A DNA stretch of 64,000 nucleotides from Paracoccaceae bacterium. Lineage in GTDB: Bacteria; Pseudomonadota; Alphaproteobacteria; Rhodobacterales; Rhodobacteraceae. A model generated the notes under the pieces. That model was given only the letters and a program-made list of their open reading frames with translations. It was not told the DNA's origin and did not search any database. Positions within the stretch are counted from its first letter, which is position 1. Each line of letters begins with the position of its first letter. Shown piece after piece: positions 62,796-64,000 of the stretch. The translations under genes and the position numbers were made by a program. Location of the stretch: NCBI GenBank assembly GCA_020832655.1, contig JAFIEF010000010.1, positions 1-64,000 of the forward strand, in the 5' to 3' direction.

Positions 62796-64000
62796 ATGGA
62801 TCTGATCGACCAGCCACAAGGCAACATGCCGGGCAACACGCCGGAATTCTCGGTCTCGGAAATCTCGGGCGCGGTGAAGCGCGTGATCGAGGGCGAGTTT
62901 GGCCGCGTGCGGGTGCGCGGCGAGGTCGGGCGCGTGGTGGTGGCGCGCACGGGGCATATGTATTTCGACCTGAAGGATGACCGTGCGGTGATCGCCGCTG
63001 TCAGCTGGAAAGGCCAGGTCGCGCGCATGAAGGTGCGCCCCGAAGAGGGGATGGAGGTGATTGCCACGGGCCGGTTGACCACCTTTGCCCCGCAATCGAA
63101 ATACCAGCTTCAGGTCGAAAGCGTGGAACCTGCAGGCGCGGGCGCGCTGATGGCGATGCTGGAAGCGCGGCGCAAGCAACTGGCTGCAGAAGGGTTGTTT
63201 GCGACTGAGCGCAAGCGCGCACTGCCCTATCTGCCGCGCGTGATCGGGGTCATCACATCGCCCCAGGGGGCGGTGATCCGCGACATTCTGCACCGGCTGC
63301 GCGACCGTTTCGGGGTGCATGTGCTGGTGTGGCCGGTGGCGGTGCAGGGGCAGGGCTGCGCGCCCGAAGTCGCGCGCGCCATTGCCGGCTTCAACGCGCT
63401 GCCCGAAGGCGGGGCGATCCCGCGCCCTGATCTGCTGATCGTGGCGCGCGGGGGTGGTTCGATCGAGGATCTGTGGGGCTTTAATGAAGAAATCGTGGTG
63501 CGCGCGGCGGCGGCAAGTGACATTGCGCTGATATCAGCCGTGGGCCATGAAACCGACACCACGCTGATTGACCACGCTGCCGACCAGCGCGCGCCCACCC
63601 CCAGCGCGGCGGCGGAAATTGCCGTGCCGGTGCAGGCCGATCTGGCCGCGCATCTGACCACGCTGGAGGCGCGGCTGATTCGCGCAGGCGCGCAATCAGT
63701 GGCGCTGCGCGGCCAACGCTTGCGTGATCTGTCGCGCGCGCTGCCCCGGCCCGAAGCATTGCTGGCCCCCGCGATCCAGCGGCTGGATATCTGGGCCGAA
63801 CGCTTCCCCGGCAGCCTGCGCGCAGCGCTGGCCAGCAAGGGACAGGAGTTGCGCAGCATTGCGGCAGGGTTGCGCGCGGGCGCGATCATCCAGCAGATCG
63901 GCAAGGGGCAGGAACGCCTGTCAGACCGGGCAGGGCGCGCGGAACGTGCGATCCTGACCAGTCTGGACCGGCACAAGACCCGGCTGGATGCGCTGGAACG
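62796..64000 (+). CDS. xseA: Exodeoxyribonuclease VII large subunit (3' end beyond window)
   Basis: Catalytic subunit of a single-strand DNA exonuclease active in repair. The visible 401 codons include an N-terminal OB-fold ([41 protein letters not shown] in parts) and the nuclease domain with [28 protein letters not shown] and [28 protein letters not shown] (two blocks). The C-terminal coiled coil begins. No stop is reached by base 64000. ATG 62796 gives MDLIDQPQ; the first strongly conserved residues follow at position 18. Confidence 0.95.
   Translation, partial: MDLIDQPQGNMPGNTPEFSVSEISGAVKRVIEGEFGRVRVRGEVGRVVVARTGHMYFDLKDDRAVIAAVSWKGQVARMKVRPEEGMEVIATGRLTTFAPQSKYQLQVESVEPAGAGALMAMLEARRKQLAAEGLFATERKRALPYLPRVIGVITSPQGAVIRDILHRLRDRFGVHVLVWPVAVQGQGCAPEVARAIAGFNALPEGGAIPRPDLLIVARGGGSIEDLWGFNEEIVVRAAAASDIALISAVGHETDTTLIDHAADQRAPTPSAAAEIAVPVQADLAAHLTTLEARLIRAGAQSVALRGQRLRDLSRALPRPEALLAPAIQRLDIWAERFPGSLRAALASKGQELRSIAAGLRAGAIIQQIGKGQERLSDRAGRAERAILTSLDRHKTRLDALE

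Overview
The window is high-GC, densely packed DNA from an alphaproteobacterium, most likely a facultatively denitrifying member of the Rhodobacteraceae. Clues are the family-typical gene content (ubiTUV, nnrS/nnrU, a nosCRZDFYLX-type cluster, NDUFA9-like and NDUFAF5-like proteins), the many 4-bp ATGA overlaps between genes, and FNR/Nnr-type and NsrR-type control elements. The species call is inference. Both ends are cut inside or beside genes: an epimerase with a damaged or unclear 5' end on the left, and xseA running off the right edge.

Region 1 (1-13 kb) is about low-oxygen respiration and nitrosative stress. Divergent ubiDX and ubiTUV flank a consensus FNR box. ubiTUV makes the O2-independent ubiquinone hydroxylation system. 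Next come nnrS-nnrU facing away from an NsrR-like Rrf2 regulator across an inverted-repeat operator. A second unit holds a cytochrome P460-like protein fused to a 34-cysteine repeat domain, a small secreted protein and a DUF3179 protein. It is divergent from an ECF sigma factor, its NrsF-type anti-sigma and a DUF6969 gene. The two promoters look like a mirrored pair for that sigma factor. This is the least familiar system in the window.

Region 2 (13-27 kb) is cell-surface polysaccharide: galE, an O-antigen ligase/polymerase, an ExoY-like sugar transferase, a Wzc-like tyrosine autokinase, a PPP-type phosphatase, galU and the dTDP-rhamnose genes rfbA-D-B-C. Region 3 (27-34.5 kb) is one long cobalamin-uptake operon, btuB-F-C-D, a small secreted protein, exbB-exbD-exbD-tonB, behind a cobalamin riboswitch. 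Region 4 (34.6-43 kb) is amino-acid use: an mdeR/mdeAB methionine-degradation set, then an RpiR regulator, a C45 acyltransferase-like enzyme and a polar amino-acid ABC transporter.

Region 5 (43.4-53 kb) is a complete nitrous oxide reductase cluster (nosC-like, R, Z, D, F, Y, L, X) with its own NsrR-like regulator and an FNR/Nnr-type box. Region 6 (53-64 kb) is housekeeping: an outer-membrane barrel, a short rearranged copy of part of nosX, tRNA-Leu(CAG), an NDUFA9-like protein, a MarR regulator, nitrilase, grxC, comF, an NDUFAF5-like methyltransferase, hemH, a CAP lipoprotein, purD and xseA. No insertion sequence, CRISPR array, prophage or rRNA gene was seen.
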